Assembly (NCBI GenBank): GCA_017993835.1
Contig: JAGOLX010000031.1
Coordinates: 1 to 64,000 of the forward strand
From: Phycisphaerae bacterium
GTDB lineage: Bacteria > Planctomycetota > Phycisphaerae > Sedimentisphaerales > Anaerobacaceae
DNA length: 64,000 nt
Direction of reading: 5' to 3'
Under the pieces are notes generated by a model. It was not told where the DNA came from and did no database searches. It saw only the letters and a program-made list of their open reading frames with translations. Shown one piece after another: positions 46,304-55,270 of the stretch; the first letter of the stretch is position 1; every line of letters begins with the position of its first letter. The translations under genes and the position numbers were made by a program.

Positions 46304-48907
46304 ATGAGAGTGCGAACAGCAGTATCCGGCCTCGCAGCAATTATCTGTACCGTTGTCCTGTTGTCGTGTCCGGCGGTCCTTGGCAGGATCGTTTATGCTG
46401 ATGAAGATGCGCCGTTCGGAGGCGACACCGGTTCCTCTCCCAGCGGCCCGGACTACCGCTTGATCGTCCCCGGCGACCTCGACGGCATGCTACCCGTCGA
46501 TCTGAGAGATTCTGTCTGCCTGGGCGCTGATCGGGGGACGGACGACATCTCCTTCCCGGAAGAGCCCAATGAACCCAACATGTCTTACTACTCTGCGATT
46601 CTCAAAGACAAGGTGGACCGGATTCCCAATACGGCATCCGGCCAATTCGTGTTTCTCTATTCCTCAACCTGGAGTCCGCCCTGGCCCCATGCTCTTGCGG
46701 ATAGCCGCCTCGTCGCGCCGGAGGCCGTGCCGTACCTGATTCAGGTGCTCCGCGAGGGCCCTGAGTGGACAGATGATGAACTTCGGTCAGCAAGCAAGGA
46801 ATCGCCGCGTTATTACGCCCGATGTTATGCGGCCCTGTGTCTTGGGCTTTCCAAAGACCCACGGGCTTCTGACCCCCTGCTGGATGTCCTGCTGGACACG
46901 CAGATTGCGCCGTTCATTTCGCCGCACCCGGTCCGCAAAGACCGGTACGATCTCAGAGACTTCGCCGCATTTGCCCTTGGCGATCTGGGAGATTGCCGCG
47001 CGATCGAGCCGCTCCTGGCCGCGCTCAGGAGCGATCACTTTCCTCTCAGCATCTATTCTCTATTGAAGCTCCACGCGTTCAGCGCAGTCCCTTCCATCAT
47101 CGAGGTGGCCGTCGAGCACGATCTTCTGTCCACCACTGTCCACAGCAGCCTGATGTATGCTCTGAAGGTTCACTTCACCCTCGTGCATTCACATGAAGAC
47201 GAAACGTGGACCGTCGAAGAGTTCCCCGGCCTCTTGGGTAGCAGCGTGGGCGAAATCTGCGCGCAGCTCTGGCTTCATTGGCTTGACGCGGGTGACCGGT
47301 ATGCCCGCAACTGGTTTGACGCCTATTACTCCGAGTGGGATACCGCGGTGCGCGAGCAGCCTAACAATCACAGCTACCATAACGCCTTGCTCAACAAGAT
47401 GCTCACGGGCGGCATGGCGGCGACCCCATACATCATCGACAAGATGAAGCAGGGCGATGAGAGGCTCGTCGAGGCTATGACGCGTCTGATCCGTTGTTGG
47501 AAGGTCGAGGGCTGCACCGCGGCGGAGTGGCTCCAGTGGTGGACAGACAACCGGCAGCAGTGGCAAGTCTTCGACACGACGTCTGTCACCAAGATCCTGC
47601 GGGTGCCGGCTGGTTGCGCTACCATTCAGGCAGCTATCGACGCGAGTGTCGATGGCGATATGGTCCTCGTCGCCCCCGGCACCTACACCGGCGATGGGAA
47701 TCGCGACATCGATTTTGCCGGCAAGGCCATCACCGTCAAAAGCGAGACAGGCCCGGAACTCTGTATCATCCAATGCGGCGGTCAGTATCCGCGAGGTGAC
47801 GGAATCCCCACAAGATCCGCCACCATCCAGTTGATTGGGGTGGAATACCACCGCGGTTTCTACTTCCACTCCGATGAGGATGCGAATTCCGTCGTCCAGG
47901 GATTCACCGTTACAGAAGGGTATCTGCGAACGGAAGCAGGCGGCGCATTCTACTGTCTGGAGAGTAGCCCAACGATAAGGGATTGCATCATCACCGGGAA
48001 TGTGGCACGCCACGGGGGAGGAATTGCCGCCTACGATTCCAGTGCCCGAGTGGAGAACTGCGTCATCAAGGGGAATCTGGCAGCTTCCATACCGCTGGAC
48101 TTGGATTCCTCCTATGGGCAGTACGGACATGGCGGCGGGATAAGTACGGGCCGAGGAGCTGTTCGCATTCGCAATTGCCAAATCGTGGGCAACTCCGCGA
48201 GCGACAGCGGCGCAGGCGTGTCCTGTTCACAGGGAAGCCCGGAGATTGTGAACTGTACCGTGACAGGCAATCGAGCGGGCCATGCGGGGACGGGCGGGGG
48301 CATCTTCTGCGGATCTAATCGAGGGGGCAACACGTGCCATCTCAGGAATACCGTCATATGGGGCAATACTGCGGGGTCTTTGGGGAATGACATCGCTGTG
48401 CATACTGACGCTGTGATGCTGTGGACGATGGGGTGCCAACTTGACCACAGCTTTATCGGAGGCGATCCCAACGACTTGTATGATCCTGATGCGTGTGTCG
48501 ACGGGCGTTGGATCACGGGCGATCCACAGTTCGCGACTCCAGGCTACTGGGATCCCAACGGAACGGCGGATAAGCTGAGCGACGATTTCTGGATCGATGG
48601 CGATTACCATCTGAAGTCCCAGGCCGGGCGATGGGATCCGAACAGCGAAAGCTGGGTCCAGGATGACGTGACAAGTCCCTGCATCGACGCGGGCGATCCG
48701 AACAGTCCCATCGGCGACGAGCCATTCCTGAATGGTGGTCGGATCAATATGGGCGCCTACGGCGGGACCGCGGAGGCGAGCAAGTCGTACTTTGGCGAGC
48801 CGGTCCCCGACACGATCATCGCGGGCGACGTCAACGGCGACGGCAAGGTGGACTGGCTGGACCTTGAGATTCTGAGTCGCCATTGGCTCCAGGGATATCG
48901 CGAATAA
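46304..48907 (+). CDS. secreted HEAT-repeat / beta-helix / dockerin-type protein
   Basis: 867 residues from ATG 46304 (GAAGGGAG upstream), with a signal peptide (VSGLAAIICTVVLLSCPAVLG). Residues of about 130-360 form HEAT-like helical repeats (ARCYAALCLGLSKDPRASDP; FAALGDLGD-type FAFALGDLGDCRAIEPLLAA). About 430-790 is a right-handed beta-helix opening with VPAGCATIQAAIDASVDGDM and containing rungs such as GGGISTGRGAVRIRN. The last 30 residues are a dockerin-type calcium loop (AGDVNGDGKVDWLDLEIL). It is probably exported and held at the surface by the dockerin-like end. The HEAT plus beta-helix pairing is uncommon. No adjacent partner gene. Confidence 0.85.
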   Translation: MRVRTAVSGLAAIICTVVLLSCPAVLGRIVYADEDAPFGGDTGSSPSGPDYRLIVPGDLDGMLPVDLRDSVCLGADRGTDDISFPEEPNEPNMSYYSAILKDKVDRIPNTASGQFVFLYSSTWSPPWPHALADSRLVAPEAVPYLIQVLREGPEWTDDELRSASKESPRYYARCYAALCLGLSKDPRASDPLLDVLLDTQIAPFISPHPVRKDRYDLRDFAAFALGDLGDCRAIEPLLAALRSDHFPLSIYSLLKLHAFSAVPSIIEVAVEHDLLSTTVHSSLMYALKVHFTLVHSHEDETWTVEEFPGLLGSSVGEICAQLWLHWLDAGDRYARNWFDAYYSEWDTAVREQPNNHSYHNALLNKMLTGGMAATPYIIDKMKQGDERLVEAMTRLIRCWKVEGCTAAEWLQWWTDNRQQWQVFDTTSVTKILRVPAGCATIQAAIDASVDGDMVLVAPGTYTGDGNRDIDFAGKAITVKSETGPELCIIQCGGQYPRGDGIPTRSATIQLIGVEYHRGFYFHSDEDANSVVQGFTVTEGYLRTEAGGAFYCLESSPTIRDCIITGNVARHGGGIAAYDSSARVENCVIKGNLAASIPLDLDSSYGQYGHGGGISTGRGAVRIRNCQIVGNSASDSGAGVSCSQGSPEIVNCTVTGNRAGHAGTGGGIFCGSNRGGNTCHLRNTVIWGNTAGSLGNDIAVHTDAVMLWTMGCQLDHSFIGGDPNDLYDPDACVDGRWITGDPQFATPGYWDPNGTADKLSDDFWIDGDYHLKSQAGRWDPNSESWVQDDVTSPCIDAGDPNSPIGDEPFLNGGRINMGAYGGTAEASKSYFGEPVPDTIIAGDVNGDGKVDWLDLEILSRHWLQGYRE

Positions 48908-48908
48908 G

Positions 48909-48937
48909 CGGGGGACTGCCCAATCAGGCGCCCCCCG
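48909..48937 (+). terminator. nested hairpin after the HEAT/beta-helix gene
   Basis: CGGGGG (48909-48914) pairs with CCCCCG (48932-48937), with an inner GCC/GGC stem. TTCGTT follows. A plausible terminator two bases after the stop codon. Confidence 0.5.
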
Positions 48938-48977
48938 TTCGTTGGCATTATCGCTATGGTATTGATGGGAGAGTCGT

Positions 48978-51320
48978 ATGGGAACGCACAGTCGGGTCGG
49001 TTGTCGTCGGGTTAGGGAATCGAACGAATTCTACGCGCAGCATGGGTATATGGAGGTCCCTATGCTTGTGCAGTGGATGGCGACGCTTCGATGTGGACTT
49101 CGCTGCGAGCACTGCCTGGCGGTCAGTCGGGAGTCGGGGTTCTCGGATATGCCTTTGGAGGCGGTCCACAGGCTGATCGACGGGATCGCCCAGATGGGAG
49201 TGAAGGAGTTCCTGGTCACAGGAGGGGAGCCGCTCGCGAGGGAGGACCTGGGCGAGGTGATCGAGCACCTCGGACGCTCCGGCGTGAGCTGGACCCTCAA
49301 TACCGCGGTCATGCCCACGAAAACCCTTCGCGAGGTCCTCTCGCGGAACAAACCGGGCTTCGTCGCGGTGAGCCTGGATGGTCCCAAGGAAGTGCACGAC
49401 GCCTTTCGAGGTCGGGCGGGCGCTTGGGACGATGCGATGGAGGCGATCCGGTTCTTCAAATCGCTGGACGCCGTGCGGGTCTGCGCGGGTACGACCGTGA
49501 CGAGCCGCAATTACGACTATCTGGACGAGACCTTCCACCTGGTCACGACCAGCGGCGCGGACCAGTGGGGGATTCACCTGCTCGTCCCCGAGGGTCGGGC
49601 CGCGGACCGGCCGGACCTGTTCCTCTCGAAAACGCAGCTCAAGAGGCTCATCAAGTTCGTCGCACGCAGGCGAAGGCAGTTCCACGTCCAGATGGCCGAC
49701 GAGATCGGCTACCTGGGCTACCTCGAACCGCTGGTCCGCGACGTCCCGCTGACCTGCGGGGCGGGCCGGGCACAGTGCGTCGTCCTGCCCGATGGCTCGG
49801 TTGTCCCCTGCACGACCCTGGACCGCTCCTGCAGCGCAGGCAACGTCCACGACCGCCCGCTCCAGTCGATCTGGACGGAGGGCTTCGCGGACCTGCGGCA
49901 ATGGCGTCCGAACGGCAAGTGCGGCGGCTGCGAATACGCGGTCGCCTGCAAAGGCGGTTGCTGGCTCCAGCGCAAGGCTGGCACGCAATGCTTCAAGGAG
50001 GTCTGGCACGTGGCGGAAGCACTCAAGACCGCAGCGGGAATCGCGATCTGCTTAGGCAGTTTGGCGGTCGGCGAGGGTGCCAGTGCAGCGATTTTGGCGG
50101 GTCGCCCCGCTCGGCCGGCGAGTTTCCATTCGGCGTCGGCTTCTGCGACAACCCTGGAGTCGAGCATCAATGACTGGTACTTCAAGATGGCGGCCGGCCT
50201 TGATTTCGGCCTGCCCACGGCGGACGTGGATTGGTCCGATCCGGGCTGGGCATTCTTCAAGGACCTGATCGAGGGGACGATGCCCCAGGACATCACCGGG
50301 CGGTGCGCGAGAGTGGTCGATGCTCTGGAGACCCAGGAGAGATCACTGTCTTTGGTCGCGCTGTTGTGGCGCGGCGTGAATGGTCCTCTGTTCGAAGCTG
50401 ATCCTGCAACAGAGTATTCCCAGGCCGAGCGGCAGATCATCCGTGACACCCTGGGTGCGATCAAGCTGAAGGCTCAGGAATGGAGACTGGAGATCTTCGA
50501 GCAGAATCTGGACCCCTATCTCGCTGCTGGCAGGGTCACGGAGCGGCCGTTCTTTATGTACAGCAAGGCAGGGCCCCGCAAAGGGGATATCGAGCGGCAC
50601 TATCTGTCGAAGGATGTCAACGAAGAGCGCTGGGGCATTGGGAGCAGCCCTGATTCACGGGAGGCCGCCGAAGCGTATCTGCGGGCCCACCATTACGCAG
50701 ACCAGATGGATCTGAGGTTCGCATTCGGTCGCAGCGGATCGATCACGAAGTACTCCGCCGGGCAAGCCGAGGTCGTGGTTTCCCATGTGGGCAACACCTC
50801 CACAGGGACCCATCTACTCGGTGTCTTTGACGTAATCGCCACGGATATGGACATGTCTTTGCGTTTTGAGATCAGGGGGGACATCAAGCCGTATGACACG
50901 AACGAGGCGATCCTGCTGGGAGATGGAGGAGGCGAACAGGATATAAGAGCGACTGTTCAGGTCAACCTGACGGTGGGACGCGAGTACACCTATGTGGAAT
51001 TGATCGATGCGATCTACCGGCAGGGAAGATCTGAGTCTCAGAGACTATCGCTCCTGTGCATGGCCTATGACTGGCTGTCCCCAAGCCGCGTTTCACTGTG
51101 GGATCGTGAGGTCCCAGTCATGGTGACCGTTCACCAGAATGCGCCGCTTCTGTGGCCGGCGTTCCGCGAGATCATCGAGTCGGACACGATCCTCCCGACG
51201 CAAACGCCTTGGAACGGCTCGACGGGAGATCCCAGAGATCCCAGAGACCCCTCACCGGACGAAATCAGTCAGATCCACCGTCGGGCGGTTCTGAAGGACA
51301 CGGACTTCTGGATGTTCTGA
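48978..51320 (+). CDS. radical SAM/SPASM enzyme fused to a large unknown C-terminal domain
   Basis: 780 residues from ATG 48978 (GGGAG upstream). The radical SAM domain has the 4Fe-4S motif CGLRCEHC (Cys39, 43, 46) and VTGGEPLARED (80-90). A complete SPASM domain follows with Cys260, 267, 278, 285, 315, 318, 324, 328 and 338 (CGGCEYAVACKGGC), room for two auxiliary clusters. Such enzymes modify peptides (RiPPs) or activate sulfatases and quinohemoproteins. After a hydrophobic stretch (about 351-374, GIAICLGSLAVGEGASAAI) come some 400 residues with no recognised family, ending in a DPRDPRDPSPDE linker and KDTDFWMF. Whether this half is a substrate, a peptidase or a binding domain is unknown. 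No short Cys-rich precursor was found beside it. Confidence 0.85.
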   Translation: MGTHSRVGCRRVRESNEFYAQHGYMEVPMLVQWMATLRCGLRCEHCLAVSRESGFSDMPLEAVHRLIDGIAQMGVKEFLVTGGEPLAREDLGEVIEHLGRSGVSWTLNTAVMPTKTLREVLSRNKPGFVAVSLDGPKEVHDAFRGRAGAWDDAMEAIRFFKSLDAVRVCAGTTVTSRNYDYLDETFHLVTTSGADQWGIHLLVPEGRAADRPDLFLSKTQLKRLIKFVARRRRQFHVQMADEIGYLGYLEPLVRDVPLTCGAGRAQCVVLPDGSVVPCTTLDRSCSAGNVHDRPLQSIWTEGFADLRQWRPNGKCGGCEYAVACKGGCWLQRKAGTQCFKEVWHVAEALKTAAGIAICLGSLAVGEGASAAILAGRPARPASFHSASASATTLESSINDWYFKMAAGLDFGLPTADVDWSDPGWAFFKDLIEGTMPQDITGRCARVVDALETQERSLSLVALLWRGVNGPLFEADPATEYSQAERQIIRDTLGAIKLKAQEWRLEIFEQNLDPYLAAGRVTERPFFMYSKAGPRKGDIERHYLSKDVNEERWGIGSSPDSREAAEAYLRAHHYADQMDLRFAFGRSGSITKYSAGQAEVVVSHVGNTSTGTHLLGVFDVIATDMDMSLRFEIRGDIKPYDTNEAILLGDGGGEQDIRATVQVNLTVGREYTYVELIDAIYRQGRSESQRLSLLCMAYDWLSPSRVSLWDREVPVMVTVHQNAPLLWPAFREIIESDTILPTQTPWNGSTGDPRDPRDPSPDEISQIHRRAVLKDTDFWMF

Positions 51321-51379
51321 CGCGGATTCGCCGAGCTTCCCGCGGAATTGCGGCACTCTCGACGAGTGTGGCCGTCCGT

Positions 51380-51488
51380 TGTCATTCCCGCGGAAGCAGG
51401 AATCCACTCGCTGGGATGGGTCAGGTCCCCCGGTTCCTGGATTCCTGCCCCCGATCGGGTCGAGGGCAGGCATTGCGCAGGAATGACA
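51380..51488. repeat. palindromic dispersed repeat (GTCATTCC...GGAATGAC type)
   Basis: Outer arms TGTCATTCC (51380-51388) and GGAATGACA (51480-51488) are perfect reverse complements. Inside lie GCAGGAATCCA (51396-51406) with TGGATTCCTGC (51438-51448), and CCTGCCC (51444-51450) with GGGCAGG (51464-51470). The element belongs by appearance to the widespread family whose spurious translation reads VIPAxAGIQ...WIPAxAGMT. Only one copy is visible in this window. Confidence 0.75.
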
Positions 51489-51556
51489 GGGTCGTCACCG
51501 GGGGTCTTGGCGGCATTGCTACGTGTATTCCATCCCTCGGTAGTCCTTATAACGAA

Positions 51557-51592
51557 ACGGCCCCGGGCGAACTTGATGTCGCCCGGGGCCGT
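51557..51592. terminator. strong bidirectional hairpin terminator
   Basis: A perfect 14-base-pair stem (51557-51570 with 51579-51592, loop ACTTGATG) between the convergent radical SAM gene and the CARDB repeat gene. On the minus strand it is followed by TTTCGTTA. Confidence 0.75.
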
Positions 51593-51630
51593 CTTGAATC
51601 ACTGTTGCGTAGGTGTCAGATCGACTGCGA

Positions 51631-53427
51631 TCACTCGACGACGAGCTGTCCGGCCTTGATGACGACCATGTTGTTGGTCTCGTTCTTCTCCCGGACGTCG
51701 TTCTCGGGATCGATGAGCCAGCCGATGTTGTAGATGCCGGCGGGGATGTTCGTGGGGAACTCGCCCGCCCAGCCCATGTCGATCGATCCGCTCTCTGCCA
51801 CGTCCGCGGCGACCACAGTGAGCAGATAGTCATCCGCCGTGATCTCAGCATCGAGTGAGGCATAGATCGCGACGAAGAACGGGCCCGACTGGGCGCCGCC
51901 GCGATTGGCGACTGAGCCGGCGATCTTGATCCCCTGGCCGGCCTTGCCCGCGGTGACGCTTGGCGGCGTGAAGCCTTGATACTTCTCGCCCAGGTCGTAC
52001 AGTTCGGGCAGGACGATCGGCTCTATCTCGGAGCAGGCCATCCACCAGCCGGAAGTCGGCGAGTAGTACGGAATTGCTGCGGCGGGGCAATCGCAGAGTT
52101 CATCGGCCGCGTAGCCGCCGGTCCAGAAATCCCAGCTCACGAGGATCGGGGCCACAAGGTCCGTCGGATTGCAGCAGATCACGGTGCCGCCTGCGTCGGT
52201 CATCAGGCCCACTGCGCCTGCGGGCTCATCCACGAGCAGTCGGACGCGGTCGCCCGTCTGATAGGCCGGCGTGCAGCAGCCGTAGACCGGGCACTGCACG
52301 AGCACCGAACTCAGGACGACCTCGACCAGATCGACGTCGCCTGACGTGATGACCATCCCGTCCGGGATCCTGACATACGGGGCGAACAGGCCCCTCGCGA
52401 CGAAGTCCTGGCCGACGGACGACGTGTCGGACCCGAGGTCCGGGAGGTAGAAGAAGTCGATATTCTCCACGAACAGGCCGACTGCCGTGAGATCGCCGAC
52501 GCGGACTTCCTGGAGGGTCCCGCAGTCGGTCGAGAAAGGCTTGGCGAGGACTTCGGGCGAAACCCACCACGTGGACCCGGGCTGGAACATGCCTGCGAAT
52601 CGCTCGCTGCACTGGGCGTATTCGTTGGGGTCGCCGCCGTTGGTCCAGAGGTTCCAACTGACCATGATGGTGCCTCTCTTGTGATTGCTGCCGATGATGA
52701 TGCCCGTGGCGCCTCGCGGCAGGTCCACGGCCCCGTTGGGGTTGGCCTCGCCGATCAGGACGACGGAATCACCGTAATCGAAGCCGCAGGTCCAGCGGTC
52801 GGCGCAGGGCGCATCGCTGTAACCGGCGTAGGTCACAAGCGGGGAGTAGATGTCGCCGTCCAGTTGGGGGCACGCCCGCTTGGCATCCGCAGGGCTCTGG
52901 TTGAACAGGCCGCGGACTCGGACGCGGTTGCCGTCGAGCAGAGCCCACCAGTACTCCATGAAGTCGGCGCCGATGACGAGGTTATAGTACTTGCCGTCTT
53001 CGGTGTCCAGGTAGACGCAGCCTTCCTGGGTCTCCTTCAGGACGCCCTTGATGTCGATGGGCTGGCCGAGCAGCACGGCACTGGGATCGACCCAGCTCGC
53101 GGAACCGGCCGGGTACGGCCCGCCGAGCCTGGCGGCGCAGCCGGTTTCATCATCCTTGCCGCCCATCCACAGGTCCCAACTCACGAGAAGGGACCCGGTG
53201 CAGTCCACGGCATCACAGCACAGAACGGTACCTGCCATGCCCTTGAGGAGACCTTCCCCGACGGCTGGCGCGTCCTCCAGCAGGACCACGCGGGTTCCCG
53301 GCGCGAAGCCCGCCGGATAGCTTGGACGGCGCACGCCGCTGGGGTCATCTGCATTTGCGATCGTGCTGCCACAAACCAGGAACACGACCGACAGAACCAT
53401 CGCATACCGAATGACGTGCCGATTCAT
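51631..53427 (-). CDS. secreted protein with SH3-like repeats and C-terminal CARDB domain
   Basis: 598 residues from ATG 53427 (GGAG upstream); a signal peptide (MVLSVVFLVCGSTIANA) begins the protein. Three similar units have the pattern G-x-R/S-V-x-L, G-x-x-G-T-V/I-x-x-C, and L/M-V-S-W-D/N-x-W-x-x-G: GTRVVLLEDAP...LLVSWDLWMGG, GDSVVLIGEANP...IMVSWNLWTNG, GDRVRLLVDEPA...ILVSWDFWTGG. This looks like SH3-like beta-barrels of about 80-100 residues with extra Cys pairs (LCCD, ICCN). Between them are OB-like segments (GVLKETQEGCVYLDTEDGKY). The last 110 residues are a CARDB/cell-adhesion-type domain (AGSVANRGGAQSGPFFVAIY; ENDVREKNETNN). Probably a surface adhesin; partner unknown. Confidence 0.8.
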   Translation of the reverse strand: MNRHVIRYAMVLSVVFLVCGSTIANADDPSGVRRPSYPAGFAPGTRVVLLEDAPAVGEGLLKGMAGTVLCCDAVDCTGSLLVSWDLWMGGKDDETGCAARLGGPYPAGSASWVDPSAVLLGQPIDIKGVLKETQEGCVYLDTEDGKYYNLVIGADFMEYWWALLDGNRVRVRGLFNQSPADAKRACPQLDGDIYSPLVTYAGYSDAPCADRWTCGFDYGDSVVLIGEANPNGAVDLPRGATGIIIGSNHKRGTIMVSWNLWTNGGDPNEYAQCSERFAGMFQPGSTWWVSPEVLAKPFSTDCGTLQEVRVGDLTAVGLFVENIDFFYLPDLGSDTSSVGQDFVARGLFAPYVRIPDGMVITSGDVDLVEVVLSSVLVQCPVYGCCTPAYQTGDRVRLLVDEPAGAVGLMTDAGGTVICCNPTDLVAPILVSWDFWTGGYAADELCDCPAAAIPYYSPTSGWWMACSEIEPIVLPELYDLGEKYQGFTPPSVTAGKAGQGIKIAGSVANRGGAQSGPFFVAIYASLDAEITADDYLLTVVAADVAESGSIDMGWAGEFPTNIPAGIYNIGWLIDPENDVREKNETNNMVVIKAGQLVVE

Positions 53428-53780
53428 CTTCGTACTCCTCCATAATATGTGATGCCTGCCCATCCGGGCGACTGCCCTAACCGCTCAAGACACACGGGCC
53501 CGGGGTGTGACTCGCCATGCGCCCCACGATGCGGAAACAGCCCGTGCCGCTCAGGGTATCTTCAGCATAGCACAACCGCGCCGCGATGCAAGCTTTTTTT
53601 CTCGGACTTTGTGCCCTCCTGAGGGCAGATTTTGGCTCGTTGGGCGTTCCGTGGTCGCAGAATGGCTGAAACTGTCAGGAAAACGGCTTTTCGCCCACCG
53701 GCGGGGCGTCTACAATCGTGCCCGTTGCAGAGTGCCCGGAACCCTCGGCGGTCGGAATTGGAGTCGGACGCGTGCGAAAC
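53428..53780. other. divergent intergenic region
   Basis: 353 bases between the CARDB repeat gene (-) and the phosphoesterase gene (+). It holds a small hairpin GCCCTC-CT-GAGGGC (53613-53626) followed by AGATTTT on the plus strand, which could be an attenuator-like structure. No promoter or gene was convincing. Confidence 0.4.
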
Positions 53781-54239
53781 ATGGCCAAGCCTATCGGCGT
53801 TATATCGGATACCCATGGATTACTCAGAGACGAGGCCCGAGGCAGGCTGCAAGGCTGCGAACTGATCCTCCACGCGGGCGACGTGGGCAGCCCGTCCATC
53901 CTGGAGGAACTCCGGCAGATCGGCAGGGTCGTTGCGGTCCGAGGCAACATGGACAAGGGTCCGTGGGCGAGCGAACTGGAGGAGATCGAGCACGTCGAGG
54001 TGGATGGCAGGCGGATCTGCGTCATTCACGACATCGACAGGCTCGACCTCGATCCGGCGGGCGCCGACATCGACGTGGTCGTGTACGGCCACTCGCACAG
54101 GCCCGCCGTGGACCGGCAGGACGGCATCTTGTACCTCAACCCCGGCAGCGCCGGTCCCAAACGATTTGATCTGCCCATCAGCATGGCGATGCTCTGGATC
54201 GACTCTGACACGATTCACGCCGAACTGGTCGATCTGTGA
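53781..54239 (+). CDS. YfcE-type metallophosphoesterase
   Basis: 152 residues from ATG 53781. All five blocks of the YfcE/MJ0936 family are visible: SDTHG, LILHAGDVGSP, VRGNMD, VIHDIDR and VYGHSHRPAV, followed by YLNPGSAGPKRF. Members are small cytoplasmic two-metal phosphodiesterases. The family size is about 160-190 residues, so this is compact but complete. An upstream in-frame ATG at 53718 would add 21 unlikely residues. The next gene is convergent and starts 39 bases away. Confidence 0.9.
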   Translation: MAKPIGVISDTHGLLRDEARGRLQGCELILHAGDVGSPSILEELRQIGRVVAVRGNMDKGPWASELEEIEHVEVDGRRICVIHDIDRLDLDPAGADIDVVVYGHSHRPAVDRQDGILYLNPGSAGPKRFDLPISMAMLWIDSDTIHAELVDL

Positions 54240-54278
54240 AGCCATTCGCCAAAGGCATTACAGGCGTCTACAGCCTTC

Positions 54279-55106
54279 TCATGGGGACGTCCCTTTTGGG
54301 GGACCATCGCCGGTCAGTTTCTTCAGGAGTATCTGCGCGACTCTACTGATTGGCGGAGATGGGTCCTGTGCCGCTTCGCGGAGGATCGCCTGGTATTGTT
54401 CGCTTCCCGCTGCGATGTCGGGCGATGTTAGTACGGCACACTGGAATTGTGTTCCCTTGTATTTTCGTGGAACAGTCCCCTTCTCGATACCCTTGCGTAT
54501 GTTCTTCTTTACCTGTGCGAGGAGGGCTCGCCAGTCGTAGGGTTTACCCGTCGGCCCCATGAAGAGCAGGGCACAGCGTTCCTGGCTGATGACGTCGTAG
54601 CCATCTTCATGTCGTACCAGGAACGGACCGGCGAACGAGAGATTGTCCGGGCTCGGCTGCAAACGGGCGTTCTCGATGTCGCATTCACAGTCCTCGCAGA
54701 GCTTGGCTTCCCATGACGCGCCGAACTTCACGCCAAGCCACGATCCGAACGATGGGGCGCGCATCATCAGGCAGCCGTAGTTGTGGCAATGGGATCGGTC
54801 ACCGTGTTCGGGGTTGCTGCACAGGCCGAGCACGTGCCCAGCTTCGTGTCTCAGAACTGCGCCCGCCATTTCGTCCTTGCGCTTGGCGAGGGCGCCCAAG
54901 TTGCACAAGATCGTCGTAGGACAGGTGCCCGTTACCCGGGCAGGGCAGGCCCGCGAACACAATGGCGCCATAGCCATATCGGTGGAGGAGTTCGCAGATT
55001 CGAGTGAACACGCCAATCCTCTCATCCGCTGTGACAGTCCTTGTGACTCCGGTCGCAATCTCCGCTGTGGTTCTGTCGCCGTTCTGTTGATCTCTGGCGG
55101 AATCAT
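54279..55106 (-). pseudogene. archaemetzincin-like zinc protease, frameshifted
   Basis: The downstream frame encodes EMAGAVLRHEAGHVLGLC, then HCHNYGCLM and LCEDC. This matches the archaemetzincin (M54) pattern HExxHxxG with Cys pairs and an M-turn Met. The natural upstream part (TADERIGVFTRICELLHRYG ... FAGLPCPGNGHLSYDDLVQLG) is in a different frame. The two join smoothly if one G is removed from GGG at 54895-54897. No clear start exists in the upstream frame; ATG 55106 in the downstream frame would need a second shift, so the start given is a guess. The C-terminal 150 residues are not recognised. It may be a sequencing error or a decaying gene. Confidence 0.65.
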
Positions 55107-55270
55107 ACCGGAATTGGGATCTCCATACAACCTGGTGGAGCGACTTTTGTGTTTTCGCGGCGTGACGGGTCTGCTATCATACCGGCGATAATCGAAGCCT
55201 TCCGGGTCACGGCGGATTTCACGCCGGGCTCTGGGGATGATGGGGAACTGCATGGAAAGGGATTGAGACC

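Larger units (their letters stand above)
51321..51630. other. intergenic region between convergent genes
   Basis: 310 bases containing a palindromic repeat element (51380-51488) and a strong hairpin terminator (51557-51592), both listed separately. No gene is supported here. Confidence 0.6.

Noticed and set aside
48908-48977. Possible short RiPP precursor gene before the radical SAM gene
   Set aside because: The gap is only 70 bases and contains a hairpin and a ribosome binding site. The stretch after the gene (51321-51560) also has no short frame with a start site.
51348-51659. 103-codon plus-strand open frame
   Set aside because: It translates the palindromic repeat (the VIPAEAGIHS type false protein) and then crosses the terminator hairpin and the end of the convergent gene.
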